Part shown: positions 21,885-33,019 of the stretch, piece after piece
Layout: each line of letters starts with the position of its first letter
How positions within the stretch are numbered: position 1 is the stretch's first letter
NCBI GenBank assembly: GCA_003427395.1
Contig: BFEA01000034.1
Span: 4,703,917-4,767,916, forward strand
DNA: 64,000 nt
Direction of reading: 5' to 3'
DNA from: Chara braunii
Lineage: Eukaryota > Streptophyta > Charophyceae > Charales > Characeae
Made by a program: the position numbers and the translations under genes
Notes under the pieces: generated by a model
What the model saw: only the letters and a program-made list of their open reading frames with translations
Databases searched by the model: none
Told to the model about the DNA's origin: nothing

Positions 21885-23285
21885 CCAGCTGCTGATGGTG
21901 ATGGTGGTCTTTGTCGAGGGACAGGTAGCCTGTGTTAGGTCGAGGGGATGAGAGAGAGAGAGAGAGGGACGTGCCTGGTTGTTGTGGAGGTCTGCATGGG
22001 CGACATCTTCACGTACATCAGTTCTGCTGCTGAAGTCTTCTGGCTGCATCGTCATAGTGTAGGCTAGAATAGGTGTCGTGAGTATGTGGATTGGGTACCA
22101 TGCGCCGGCTGGAGTGACATTGGATAATTTGTTGATGGCGGCTAGAAAAGGGGCCGGCATTTCATCATCATAGTTTTGCGCTTATTGGTGTGTAATTCGT
22201 GCATTCTGCTTTCTGTGCGTCACACGACTATTTGGTTTTCGATTTGATGATGCAATTTGGATCTTTGCCATTCGCTCTCGCTCGTTTTCCTTGCACGTGG
22301 GCAAAGGTTTCCAACGACTTGTATACAACCACCAAATTTTCGGGGTGAACAGTGCTACCGAGAGTCGATGGCTGGCAGCGCGAGGCAAAAAAGGAAAGAA
22401 AATGCACCCCGCAATGGATCTTTTTTCCTTGGCGCGCAGGGGAGCCCCCCCTCAGGAAAGAGAAGGAGACAGCTGCGACTACACAGACTGCTCCCAGGAA
22501 ATGAAGAAATGACGAAGAACAACGTGCACAGTTCTTGTATTTATACATTACAGAAGAAAAAAACGAACGTTTAGACACATGTTCCAACACGATTTGCAAC
22601 AGCAGCTCCCGTCGCATGTCCACCAAAGAAAAGAGAGACGTTGTCTTCAAATAAAATACAGCAAGACACTTCTTCAGATCCACACTAGCTGGAATCCTCA
22701 ACGCATTTCGCAACAACCGCTTCCTCTAGTTCTTCAGGAGGTGCATTGGAATATCTTCTTCGTGTGGCTTAAGCCATGACCACCATGCAATAAATACTCT
22801 GTCACGACAACAACGTGCCGTTCTTGCTCTCCGAAGGTTGTCTGAATTAACCCACTTGCTGCTGCCTACCGTGAATTCCTGTCTCCTCTTAACCCAGCAA
22901 ATGACGATCCTTCTGTAAAAATGTTGCATGCCTACTGATAGCAGATAAGGCATGGCGAGACCCAAGGAAACACCAATGGAGAGAAACAACTACATCATGC
23001 AGTGGAACATCGAAAACACAGATCAGACTCATCAGGAGTCAAGACAGGACACACACGTCCAACATCACTCAGTGGGACGGGCATGGCAGCTCATACATGG
23101 AAGAGACTGTTGCCACGCCCCACACTCATGGCTAGAGAATCTCACAGGTGAAGGAGATGAGGGAGGAGAGGAAGTGGAAGAAGAAGAGGGGACTGTCGAA
23201 AAAAGGCTCCCACAAAAGTCCCCCAATAGTCTACGTCCAGAATGTAGCGTCTGAGTCTTGGCATAGCCCAAAATAGCCACCACGT
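21885..23285. other. no gene recognised
   Basis: A minus-strand frame of 162 codons (22228-22716) has one hydrophobic stretch but no partner or motif, so I leave it uncalled. The region otherwise has A-rich patches and a short GA run near 21,950. No element could be delimited. Confidence 0.35.
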
Positions 23286-23287
23286 CT

Positions 23288-23288
23288 T

Positions 23289-23379
<91 letters not shown>

Positions 23380-23388
23380 CCCCCCCTC
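23288..23388. repeat. (CT)n microsatellite, ~90 bp
   Basis: An almost pure CT run ends in a C-run at about 23378-23387. The minus-strand frame through it gives an artificial Arg-Glu repeat. Confidence 0.98.
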
Positions 23389-23389
23389 T

Positions 23390-24505
23390 TCTGATACTGA
23401 CCAGCAAAAGGTGTCATCTTGAGCTGTGGTGCTGCAGGTGGCTGCTGAGGCCTGAAGATGGAGCTCCAGCTATGGCATCCCCAGGTAAGTCTCCAGGCGA
23501 GTCTCCTCTGGCACAGCACCTCCATGGCCTCTACTTCGCTGTTCTCCTGCCTCCTCTACTCTACTCTACCGCTACTCCGCTAGCGCTGTATCCAGCAGTG
23601 TTTGTGCGTGACTCCCAGACTGCTGTGTGCGCGAACTAGACTCGGCCCTGCTATAAGTAGTGCTGGGCCTCCTGGAGCTGGAATGTGCCTGCATGCTGGG
23701 CTGTCTGATCAGATCTGTGATGGACAGTCCAGGGTGCAGGCTAACGTCCTGGTCCTGGCCTATGCTGGCAAGCCTGGGTCCCAAATGGACGTCCAAGCTC
23801 CTCTGCTGCATCAGCAGAGGTGTCCTCATACAGAACAAACCAGGGCGGGACCCAAACGTGGTTCAGCCCAAAACTGAGTGCGAGAAGTCTGAAAAACGGC
23901 TGCTGGGAATGAATCAGGCCTGGATGGACAAACTGGTCCAAATGACACAACTGGTCTGGATAAATCATGAAATGACGCATCCAGATTGCACAAGACCTGG
24001 AACAGGCAAAAATACTCAGAAAAATAAAGAAAACCCAGACCACACTCCAACCTACGTGAGCCTGTAGGGCCAAAAGATAGTTGTGGCCCTGGAAGTCACC
24101 CAGAACAGGGGTTCGGGTGGTGTAGGGCCACGAATAGACCAATGTCAGGCCCCAAGGGGCCCGTGTGGGAGCTGTGCATGCCACACAAAAAAACGTGGAA
24201 AGGCTCGTAGCTTTTATCCAAGCCTGTCAAAGCAGAAGCCTTTCGAAGCAGAGGCCCTTCGAAAAAGTAGCCCTTTGCCGACAAAACCCAGAAAACAAAA
24301 ACAAAAACAACCACCGCCTTATCCTTTCCTTCCTGGGTTCTCCTCGCCGCACAATGTGTCCATCAGCTGGTCGGTCCTGCCTAGCATGCTCGCGCCAGAC
24401 AGTGTGCTGGCAATTGTCAGTGAATCATTAGCGTTGGCGACCAGCTCACTGACGCCGTCCACCGGTCTTGGCAGCGGCTTGCACTGAAACATCGAATTGT
24501 GCTGC
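23390..24505. other. no gene recognised; LTR-like non-coding sequence
   Basis: The wording of this stretch (repeated CTGGTCC, CCTGGGTCCC, GCTGGGCCTCCTGG) resembles the LTR-like blocks at 26.6-27.0 and 43.2-43.7 kb, but I could not fix boundaries. Overlapping frames on both strands lack motifs. Confidence 0.3.
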
Positions 24506-24509
24506 AAAG

Positions 24510-24561
24510 CGGTACTCGGCCTGGCACCTGATCAAACATTGATACCCGCTGCGCCACTGCC
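24510..24561 (-). other. possible tRNA-derived SINE head
   Basis: Read on the minus strand, GGCAGTGGCGCAGCGGGTAT at 24542-24561 matches a Pol III A box (TGGCGCAGCGGG fits TRGCNNAGYNGG). About 35 bases on, GGCCGAGTACC is a weak B-box-like string. The region does not fold as a full tRNA to my eye, so a SINE remnant is likelier than a tRNA gene. Confidence 0.35.
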
Positions 24562-24710
24562 TTTTGTCCTCCATAGCTATCTATGTTGAGGGCAAGGCCC
24601 AATCAAATTTTCGCTCCAAACCCCATATCTCTGCCACACAGCGAGATAGCCTGAAAAAGCCCCCGGAAGAGCGGCTGGCTAATTTAACCACAGGAAGAAA
24701 GAACCTCGGA

Positions 24711-24727
24711 GTTACTGGTGGTTTAAG
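24711..24727 (+). repeat. isolated copy of TACTGGTGGTTTAA motif
   Basis: This 14-mer occurs four times exactly in the window (24713, 28580, 32722 and 38790), each with different flanks. See the inverted-repeat elements at 28.45 and 38.73 kb. Confidence 0.7.
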
Positions 24728-24784
24728 ACTTTGCTACCATCCATAATTGATGACATAATTCACAAATTTCGAATTTCCTTTAAT

Positions 24785-24882
24785 TATTTTGGTTAACTTT
24801 GGTTTGACTTCGGTTTGACTTTTGGTTTGACTTACGCTTGACTTTGGTCTGACTTTGGTTTGACTTTGGTTTAAGTTTGTTT
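24785..24882. repeat. tandem TTTGGTTTGAC repeat
   Basis: About eight imperfect copies of an 11-12 bp unit (TTTGGTTTGACT with C, A and G substitutions) follow each other. Confidence 0.85.
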
Positions 24883-25280
24883 TGATTCAACTTTGGTACC
24901 TTTTTGATCCATCATTCGGTGACCATTTGTTTTTGGTCCTGTTGGTCATTTGCTGGAATCAGAGAAAGCTGGTGGTTCTTGGCGCGCTTGGAGGACGGTT
25001 AGATCATGAACTGGCGAACTTCCACCTGTTACATGAATTTGCAAATCTGCGCATCATCTTGCTGAATGATGAAAACCTTGCTCTCTTGCTTCCTGGGCGA
25101 GTTCGAAATGTCATCAAGCCAAACACTGCATGGCAGGGTCCGCACTGTGGCCTCATTCCGATCGGCTTCCCCTCGATGTGCACCACCACAACTGGTCTTC
25201 AGTGGAATCTTGGTAAGTGATGGTATGTGTGACCACTTTCATTCTTGCCTTCCTCAAGGCTGCTGCTGCAACTACGAACG

Positions 25281-25282
<2 letters not shown>

Positions 25283-25311
<29 letters not shown>

Positions 25312-25412
25312 CTTCTTCTTCTTCTTCTGCTTCTTCTTCTGCTTCTGCTTCTGCTTCTTCTGCTTCTTCTGCTTCTTCTTCTTCTTCTTCTTCTTCTTCT
25401 TCTTCTTCCTGC
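25283..25412. repeat. (CTT)n microsatellite with CTG interruptions
   Basis: This is a run of CTT triplets broken by TGC at regular places, followed to about 25,630 by a loose pyrimidine-rich tract. All long frames over it are homopolymer-like Ser, Phe, Leu or Glu/Lys tracts. Confidence 0.97.
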
Positions 25413-25639
25413 TTTCTTCTTTGTTCCTTCTCATTTCTCTCCTCCTCCCCCTCGTTCCTCTTCCTCACTGCTACCTCTTCTTCTCCTTCTTCCTTCCTTC
25501 TCCTTGCAGCCCTTCTTCTTCATCCTCCTCCCCTTCCTCTTCTCTCTCGGTGTCTACCTCCTCTCCTTCTTTGTTCTTCTTCTCCTTTTTCCTCCTCTTC
25601 CTGGCCCTCCTCCTCTTCCTCCTTTGCTGGTCTGTTGGT

Positions 25640-27150
25640 TTGTCCTGTGAGGGTGGGTTTGTGAAAAGTGGGTTGGGGTCATGTGTTTGTTTAACTCGAT
25701 GCACTCCCCCATTATGGCTGAGAAGCCCGTAGCCCTATATTCTGTCTATTTCTTCCCAGAGGATTGAAAAGAAAAGGGAATGTACACACAAGTTGTGGTA
25801 TGACCACATGCCGTTCTTTATCCACCTGAATGCTTCTTATAAAATGAATCCGCCCTGTCCACCCTGTACCAGGGAAAACTTGCATATTCCTTTTAGCCCG
25901 GCTTAAAATCTTTATCCATTCTGAAGCTCTGAACTTTCTGAGTTTTCACCAGATTCCTTTTCTCATGCCATGCATGCATCCTGTCAAACTCACCTGGTGC
26001 AGTTTTTTTTTGTTTTCTAAACTTTTTTTTGTTTTTTTGTTTTTAAAATCTGGCATCTCTATCCAATCTGCTCTCTGGGACTCCATGAGTTTACCCTTGC
26101 ACACAAGACCATCCCATAAAACTCAACTCGAGGGAGACTGAACTCGGCGCCTTCTGAAAATGGAGGCTAAGTGAGCTGGGATGAAATTGAAGGCCGCTAT
26201 CCAGCCCATGTGGGTGAATGATACACCCATGAAGTGTTGATAAACAGACCTGAGTTTGAGTCCTGATAGTGGAATCCCATAAGGAAAACAAATCTGAATT
26301 AACTATTAGTAGTATTCAGTACTATTATACTATTAAGTAGTATTAAGTACCATTAACCATTAGTGACCGAACCTACGGCCCTGATTTTTTTTTCAGATTT
26401 TTTTTTGCAGAAAAGTATGATAAAAGGGCCTTTACGATTCAGGCCCGTAAATGTGACCCCCGCATGAAAAGAGCCCTCTCTGCCTGAACTCAATTTCACG
26501 AGCAACATTCCAAAAGACAAGTTCCTGAGGCAAATGTCGCATCCATCATAAACTGAAAAGTCATTTTGAACAGTCACGAGCAGGTCCTGGACGAACAGGT
26601 ATTGGACACAGATTTCAAGACTGAGTTAGGGTCATGTCTGCTCGACGATAAGTCGTGTCTGTTCGGCAATAAGTCAAAGGCCACAGTCCCAGTCCAGTCA
26701 CAGTCCCACGGGTCAGTCCTGATTCAGACCAGGAGTCCAAAAGACAGGCCCGATAGCCCAAGCAGCAGCAGACCATGAGAAAGGATACTGGGACACACAC
26801 TTTGCAACAACAGGTACTGGGCAGGAGTCCCAGACACTTGGAGGCCGAGTTCAGACCTCGCCAGTCCAAGTCCAGCGCAATAAAGGACTGGCCAGCCTCC
26901 TCATTTGGCAGATGCTCACTTCGCATGAGAGTGTGGAAGTGCCGTGGCACTTGTGCGCTAGATGTGTGTGAGCTGCGCTAGGCTGTGAGCAGCGCTAAGT
27001 GTGAGAGAGAGAAAAGAGGGGTGCAGGTTGGAAGGAAGGCAGCCATAGCTGCGCCAGCGCAAGTTAGTACATTAGTAGGGATAGCCAGTAGAAGAGTCCA
27101 GTGAGTAAAGGAAGTGTGGATGCATAGTGAGTGTGAGTAAACCAGGACTA
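25640..27150. other. no gene recognised; LTR-like patch near 26.6-27.05 kb
   Basis: Bases about 26,570-27,050 contain AGTCCAGTC-ACAGTCCCA and end in GGAAGGAAGGCAGCCATAGC. Similar phrases occur in the same order at 43,350-43,676 (AGTCCAGTCGACAGTCCCA, then GGAGGGCGGCCATAGC). This may be a solo LTR of the same family as the block after E3. The remainder holds T-runs and no coding signal. Confidence 0.35.
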
Positions 27151-27152
27151 TT

Positions 27153-27184
27153 TTGTGACGATATATATATATATATTGTCACAT
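27153..27184. repeat. (AT)n core inside a TGTGAC/TTGTCACA palindrome
   Basis: TTGTGACG precedes an (AT)n run, and the run is followed by TTGTCACA, so the whole forms a hairpin of over 30 bp. The same TGACG-(AT)n start is seen three times at 37.2-37.4 kb. Confidence 0.8.
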
Positions 27185-27293
27185 AACTACGAACTAAAAG
27201 AGCGCACTTTGCGGAACAAAGAATAAAAGCAAAAATCGGGCACAGTGATAACATGCAAAAATAAAAATAAAAAGAAAAAGAAAAAACAAGGGC

Positions 27294-27295
<2 letters not shown>

Positions 27296-27361
<66 letters not shown>
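27296..27361. repeat. (GATA)n(GA)n microsatellite
   Basis: About nine GATA units run directly into about sixteen GA units. Confidence 0.97.
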
Positions 27362-27365
<4 letters not shown>

Positions 27366-27405
27366 AAGACAAGAAGGTGAAGAGAGAGAAGGGAGCTTTG
27401 GTGAT

Positions 27406-29180
27406 ACTTACCTGTTGAGCGCCGTTCTTTTGATTGGCCGCTGGCACTGATGAGCGCCAGGCCAGGAACTCACATTGGATGAAGAAGACTGGTACTTCTG
27501 TTGGGTGCTTTACATTTTGAACTCATGACTCTCTCTACTTAATTTGGTTGTGATAATTGAGTTGGGCTTTCTGGAGACCACTCTCTTTCATTGTACTTTG
27601 TGTGAGACCTTGCAATCTGTGTGATTTGCATGACATGCATGTTATCCAGAACACTCCAGCAAAGGACGAACTATCAGGTTCCTTGCAATGAGGAATGCAA
27701 ATGAATATGAGCACCGAAAAATCAACGAAGTTGGAGCGCACAAATTTCCATGACACATATGATAAGATGCACTTCAGCAAAACTGGACTGAAAGTTTACA
27801 GTAACTTTACACAAATCCCAGTGCCATGCCTAACTCTCTCTCTCTCTCTCTCCCCCTCCCCCCTTTGCATGTTTGCTCTGGTTTGTCGTCTTGTTTTTTG
27901 TTTTTTTTCTTTCCCTCATGTCAGATGGGACAGGGATGGCTTTCGGAAAGCTGGTCAGCTCTTCCAATCGTTTAAACTCGGATGTTATCACTGTTGTGTC
28001 CGACACGTCGCTTCTGTGGACCACGGAGATCCGAACACCACGAAGAGAGGAACACCACTGTCTTCTGTTGCTGTCAAGGCGTGCAGGGAAGAGCATGCAG
28101 AATGGAAGAGTTCATAGCTTGTGAGAAGGGGGAAGAAGATACTCTGCCCATCATTCGTTTTTTTTAAAAGTTGTCGATGTCGTCTCTCTGTTTATAACCA
28201 TCTCCCTCGCCCGAACCCACGACCGTGCCTACTGTAATCTTGTGATTCAGACGTAGATCACCAGTACCTGTGAGCCTCTTTTCCCTTGGTGGATCTCTGC
28301 TGCGTGTGGAGTCCGAAATGAAGTGGCGCAGTGCTGTTTTCTTTCCTTTTTGGCTCGTGCCGCAGCCAAAAGGTCTGTGAAGCTGAGCCCCCGAAGCATG
28401 CGGTCGTCGACAGCGTCGTTCGCTATGAAGTTTGCCTTGTGGTTAAGCCTTAAGCCACCAGTACATTTCCCCGCTTGAAAAACAAATATGCGATGCAGCC
28501 AAAATGAGGCCCGTGCCAGTTCGTTCTTTTTTGGTGAGAAGGGCATTTTCAGGCTGTGTGTTAATAGCTGGGCAAGGTACTGGTGGTTTAAAAAAGGCTA
28601 TTTCTGATTCAGGCTTGGGGGTTTGTCAAGTTGTCGTGTATGAAAGGATGGTGATGGTGGTTGCTCCCCATCAGCCAGCAGTCCGCTGCTAAAGAGTTCC
28701 ATGAGCCAATCAGATTCATTCAATTTACTCAATGCACTTCGATCGCGAAAGCCGAATTACTTCATATTACATCCACATCTCTCTGTTGTATGGCGAAGGG
28801 AATGCTGGATTTGGTGGTTTGTGTCCTGAGTGGGCTTGTGAGTACCCTGTTTCTCCGTGGGTGGGTGTGTGTGAGAGTACTCTTTTTCTTTTTAACTGCA
28901 TTATTGCAAGGAAAATGAGTGAAGCGGGAAAGAGAAACCAGATTGCATCATCCCATAGAAATCCAGATAGTCATGTGCTTGAACTGAAAGCAGATTGCAA
29001 CAAGAGATCAACCAAGTAAGAGCAAAGCACTGAAGTCGATTGACAATGAAAGCCGTCTCCTTGCCTCCAGTATCAATGTCCACCACGTTGCTCGTCTATA
29101 TTGCGCTCGGCGCCCGGGCTACAACCAGACAGCACTTATCACCTAGACCGTAACATGATGGCAACAGGTCTTCATGAAGA
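27406..29180. other. no gene recognised, contains a small inverted-repeat element
   Basis: Short frames on both strands lack motifs. A CT run lies at about 27835-27856. Bases 28448-28591 are listed separately as a MITE-like element. Confidence 0.35.
28448..28591. mobile_element. MITE-like element with ~25-bp terminal inverted repeats
   Basis: The left end TTAAGCCACCAGTAC (28450-28464) and the right end GTACTGGTGGTTTAA (about 28577-28591) are inverted copies with one mismatch. The similarity continues inward (ATTTCCCCGC against GGGCAAG). The enclosed 115 bp has no coding capacity. The size and TTAA at both ends fit a small non-autonomous DNA element, but no duplicated target beyond TTAA is clear. 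Confidence 0.5.
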
Positions 29181-29185
29181 TGAGA

Positions 29186-29297
29186 AACCCGATGACGAAT
29201 GAAGACTCCGACTATGGCGGCCCGATCATCATCACCAGGGAGCCCGATGATGAATGAAGACTCCGACTATGGCGGCCCGCTCATCATCACCAGGTAA
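29186..29297. repeat. 55-bp direct duplication
   Basis: CCCGATGAYGAATGAAGACT through CATCATCACCAGG occurs at 29188 and again at 29243, with only two or three differences. Confidence 0.9.
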
Positions 29298-29563
29298 GCT
29301 TTCAGATGCCCCGCTCATTCCTTGGCCTCCCCCACATAGTCCCTCACCCAAGGACCATTGCTCAACCTCCCAGGCTATGATGCCAGCAGCCTGGCTATGG
29401 CTACTGCGCTCAGGCTGTGCCCTAGCAGCTTCTTCCTCGTGCCCCGCCAGGTGAGGTGGGCGCTGCGAATCACGTATGATGGGCCATCTGGGTCTGAACC
29501 CACGATGGCAAGAACTTGCCATGGCCCAAAATACTATGGCATCAGCTTGCGTGAGATGTCTAC

Positions 29564-30415
29564 CTACTGACTGAACCCCAGAGACTTCCACACATGTTCC
29601 CCTACCTGAAACTTTGACTCTCTCTTTCGTTTGTTCTCAAATGCTATCATGGCATCCTTATATTTCCTGATCTGCTCCGCTGTCTGCTGCAGCATTTTGT
29701 CATATTCTACAGCAAATTCGGTGCTACCTAGTGCTGCACTGGGTCTAGTGTCAGGAACGAGGAATTCTAATGGGGTCTTAGGCCTCCATCCTAACGGCAG
29801 CTGATTAGGTGTGCACGTTGTAGTACTATGAACAACATTGTTGTACAGGCGGGCGATGAGAGGAAGTTTCTCATCCCAGTCCTCCCAGCTGGGCTTGATA
29901 CAATGCCACAGCAGGTGCCGTACTACCCGGTTCATCTGTTCGGCTCGCCCATTAGTATCTGGGTGGTTTCCAGATCCCATCTGCAATTGGGAACCCATCT
30001 GCTCCTCAATTTTCTTCCATGACTCGCTGGTAAATCTGACATCCCTATTGCTGACTATGGACTTTGGTAACCCAAAATCCCTTACCCAGTGGCCAATAAA
30101 TATCTTAATTACATAGTCAGTATTCAGTGCTATTCACACTCTCGGCCAGCGCAACAAGTCTACCGTATTTGGAGAATCTATCAACAATCACAAATATGTG
30201 CGTTTTGCCAGATTTGCTGGTGACAAGAGTATCCATGAAGTCCATGAATAGACTCTGTACCGCTCCAGCAGAGATTGGCAGAGGCTTAGAAAGGCGCCTC
30301 TTTTTCAGGAGCCTTAGATTAGAGAAAAGAAGAAAACAAAAAAAGAAAAGAAAAAGAAAGAAATCCTTTTGACAAACCTGGCATGTTTCGAAGTACTTCA
30401 CATCCTGCAGCATTG
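29564..30415 (-). pseudogene. E6 integrase
   Basis: From the high-coordinate end come CQVCQKD (end of the H2C2 zinc module), then an A-rich insertion of about 70 bp on the coding strand (30,300-30,365), then VQSLFMDFMDTLVTSKSG and IVDRFSKYGRLVAL. Next, after a shift, FGLPKSIVSNRDVRFTSE follows, then HPDTNGRAEQMNRVV in the long frame 29564-29998. The catalytic Asp in SDRD is Asn here (SNRD), as in E1, while the Glu is kept. The last frame runs through LYNNVVHSTT to a FQVGEHVW segment. It is broken by at least two frameshifts. Confidence 0.85.
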
Positions 30416-30493
30416 TCAGCCACCAAAAACGCTGAACTAGTTTCCCCTACGTCTTTTTGCACCTTAAATGTCCCGTTGCGTCATGACACTCTC

Positions 30494-31010
30494 CTAGGAG
30501 CAAACTACACAAAGACTCACTATTCGGCACACAAAGTCGACCATCACAGACTCGTCTGTGGTGGCTTTGTCCAGCGCTTCGAGTCTGCAAATGATCTCAG
30601 ACATGAAGTTGCCTTCCTTGTAGGCTTTCACCATGCACCGAGTGACATTGTCAGTAAGTTCGTACTCAGTTATCAAGGCACACAAGTACTTTGTCTGCAA
30701 GACAGCACATCAGCATCATATTATATTCTTCCTTGAGATGCTTGAGGCGGAGGTCATACATGTCTATGACTTGTCTCCACTGTTTCATAGCATCAGAGAG
30801 AGAAGGCTGTGTTTTGATCCACTGAAGTGTCTCATGGTCAGACCTTACCTCGAAAGGTCAACCAAGGAGATGGTGCTTCCGGTGAATTTCTTGTAGAGGG
30901 CATAGAGCTCTCACTCATAGGTTCACTTGCTAAGTTTCTGAAGCCATTTTCTTGCTCATGTACTGGATGGGCCTCAGCTTCTTCCCCTCCTACTGATGAA
31001 GTACCGGGCC
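30494..31010 (-). pseudogene. E6 RNase H and linker
   Basis: Out-of-frame minus-strand reading gives KLRPIQYMSKKMAS near 31,000, then TLQWIKTQPSLSDAM-like DNA near 30,810. The frame 30494-30700 follows (ELTDNVTRCMVKAYKEG, then FMSEIICRLEALDKATTDE), which matches the RNase H-integrase linker of E5 (61,040-61,150). Multiple shifts make it non-functional. Confidence 0.7.
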
Positions 31011-31014
31011 TATA

Positions 31015-31765
31015 CGGGGGTGCAGCACTACCGGGAGAGCTGCGTTGCTGTTTCGTCGTAGGCGCTGTGCTTGGTGCTCGTGAGAGTATGACGCAGTGAA
31101 CTGTGGATATGGCGTGCGCGAGGGGGCGTGGGTTGGAGGACTTCTCTATGCGGGACTCCCTCACTAGGCCAAAGGGCTCGTTAGGCAGAAGCTAGTTGAC
31201 GACAGAGTGGAGGGTGTCGTGATAACCTCTTCTTTCTGCTCCGTGCCAATCTCCTGGCGACATGGGTTGGTGCTGGAAGGAAGGGGGAGGTTCGGCGTTG
31301 TTGGAACTCGGAAGGGCGGTGTGAATCTTCAGGCGGCTATGTCTTAGCGTGAGTCTTCAGGCGGCTATTGATGCATGATGGATTGAGAGATATGGTGGGT
31401 TGTCCACCAAAGATGTCGGTCATCAGGGGTGAAGCCTTGCTACATGGAGTGGGAAGTCCCCCTCGACTCGATTGCTCGTTAGCATCGATTGTGAACTCGG
31501 TAGGGACCGCTCCCCCTTGACTCTATTGCTCGTTAGCATCGATTGTGAACTCCGTAGGGACTGCTGTGGGTGAAGATTGTGTTGGCACGTCAAATACATA
31601 TGATCTACGGGTGGAGGTTTCAGCAGGTAATATTTCTCGATAGCCTATGAGGTTAAGTTTATTGTACATGACAACTCTTCAGAGTATGGAGGGGAGCTGC
31701 GAGGTTGAAAAAGGTGGTGAACGTGAGTGCAAAAATGTTGAAGAAGACGACAAAAGTGACAATGA
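31015..31765. other. no gene recognised; one 57-bp duplication
   Basis: A 57-bp phrase containing GCTCGTTAGCATCGATTGTG occurs at about 31468 and again at about 31525. The rest shows no motif-bearing frames. Confidence 0.5.
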
Positions 31766-31766
31766 T

Positions 31767-32440
31767 TGGCGTGTTGTCAAGCCCATCGGTCCCGCAGGGG
31801 GACCCTCCTGGCCGCGTGACGCAGGAGTTTGCAGGACTTTTATCCTAGTGGAGATTTTGCTGCTCCGACCGAGTGCGCCAGCCGCACCTCTCGCGAACCC
31901 CTACGACAGGATAGGGGTCACGCGAGCCTCAACTTACGCCCAAGGGGCTGTCACCACCCTTGGTCAGCCGTAACCCCGTCGAGCTATCGAATCACGTGCG
32001 AAAGTTGCCTGAGTGCAATCGTAGAGGTGGCCCATCCGAGGGCATTTCTCGTTTGCTGTAGCATAGGGGTACGCACAGTCAAACGCCTTAATCGGACCTG
32101 TACGCGAGCCGACGCTCTGGGGGCTGATTTCCCAAGCGCGACTCTGTGTCGGTCGACTAGGGACGATCCATCTAACCAGCCAATATACTTCACGAAAATA
32201 AAAGCTAAGTTTCACTCGTAAATCGTGCCTAGTCCCTTTTTCGTATCCGACCCATAACCTTTTTACGACAAAAATAAGTGAGTGCTGCACGCGAGATTCT
32301 AAATAAAAATCGCGGAGACGTAGGCCTTGTCATATTGACTAGCCATGCATGGTTACGCAAGCAGTTGCGAGGGTGGTGTACTATGTGGTACGTATAATCA
32401 TGCAACTCTCAATGGCTCTTAGGGTCGCTTTCGACGCGTG
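31767..32440 (+). repeat. dispersed repeat family R, copy B
   Basis: This is the second copy of the repeat at 10,390-11,075, in the same orientation and with the same landmarks. Here it starts at the same GTTGTCAAG phrase but is preceded by unrelated sequence, so GTTGTCAAG is near the true 5' edge. The 130-codon frame over it (31829-32221) shares no frame-conserving pattern with copy A and is not a gene. Confidence 0.75.
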
Positions 32441-32444
32441 CTCA

Positions 32445-33015
32445 TCTGGTGGTAGTTATACCTGAACCCTGTGGCGCACAACGAGGAATCTGTCTAAGTC
32501 TTGAGAATAAGCCTTCGATTGGTGGCCACGATGTTCTGATTGCATTGTTAAATAATTCTTGAGGTCCGTGCTGGCAGACCGTAAAGCACTAGTACATGCC
32601 AGCTATCGGTCGCGGGCCCCTTTAGGAGGCCGACCGCTGCCAATTCATTTTATCTACGTCGCTCGGCCTCCTAAATTTCTGGAGAGGCACAAAACAGGTT
32701 CTCCAGTTGCCTGGGGCTATGTACTGGTGGTTTAAACAGCTGGTTGGCGACCAGTCCTTAGGCAAGCTGTAGTGACTTCGTGGGGAAGGGAAATAGCCTG
32801 TCCGACTTGAGGACGTTAATATATGTGGTGAGGAATAAGTGTTGAGGTGTAGGTTTAGGTGGTGAGGAGGCAGAGTCAATGTACCTGTGCTGAACCTCAC
32901 CATGGATGACTACCCCATGTTCGGCCTCTTGGCCCTGTCTGTGATATGGGGGCGGCTGCTCCGTTTCCTTTTTCCATTGGGCTTAGCCCGAATTTTGGGG
33001 ATGCACGTTGTTAGC
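32445..33015. other. no gene recognised; palindrome-family motif at 32.72 kb
   Basis: One copy of TACTGGTGGTTTAA lies at 32722-32735. The block directly precedes the gag of E2 and may include its decayed leader or LTR, but no partner LTR was found. Confidence 0.35.
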
Positions 33016-33019
33016 AGAT

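Larger units (their letters stand above)
29564..31010 (-). mobile_element. E6: Ty3/gypsy RNase H-integrase remnant, minus strand
   Basis: Read on the minus strand, the RNase H end lies at the high-coordinate side, followed by the integrase zinc module, core and C-terminal part down to 29,564. No gag, protease, RT palm, chromodomain or LTR is visible. Its best relative in the window is E5/E1. Confidence 0.85.

Noticed and set aside
22228-22716. 162-codon minus-strand frame with one hydrophobic stretch
   Set aside because: No motif, no homologous frame in the window and no gene context. It may be chance, though a search would be cheap.
25066-25732. Long Leu, Phe, Ser, Glu or Lys tract frames
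   Set aside because: These are six-frame readings of the CTT microsatellite and its pyrimidine flank.
29480-29520. tRNA-like GGGTTCAGACCC string on the minus strand
   Set aside because: It looks like a B box, but no A box or cloverleaf pairing lies at the right distance.
31829-32221. 130-codon frame in family R copy B
   Set aside because: Copy A of the repeat does not keep this frame, so it is not conserved as protein.
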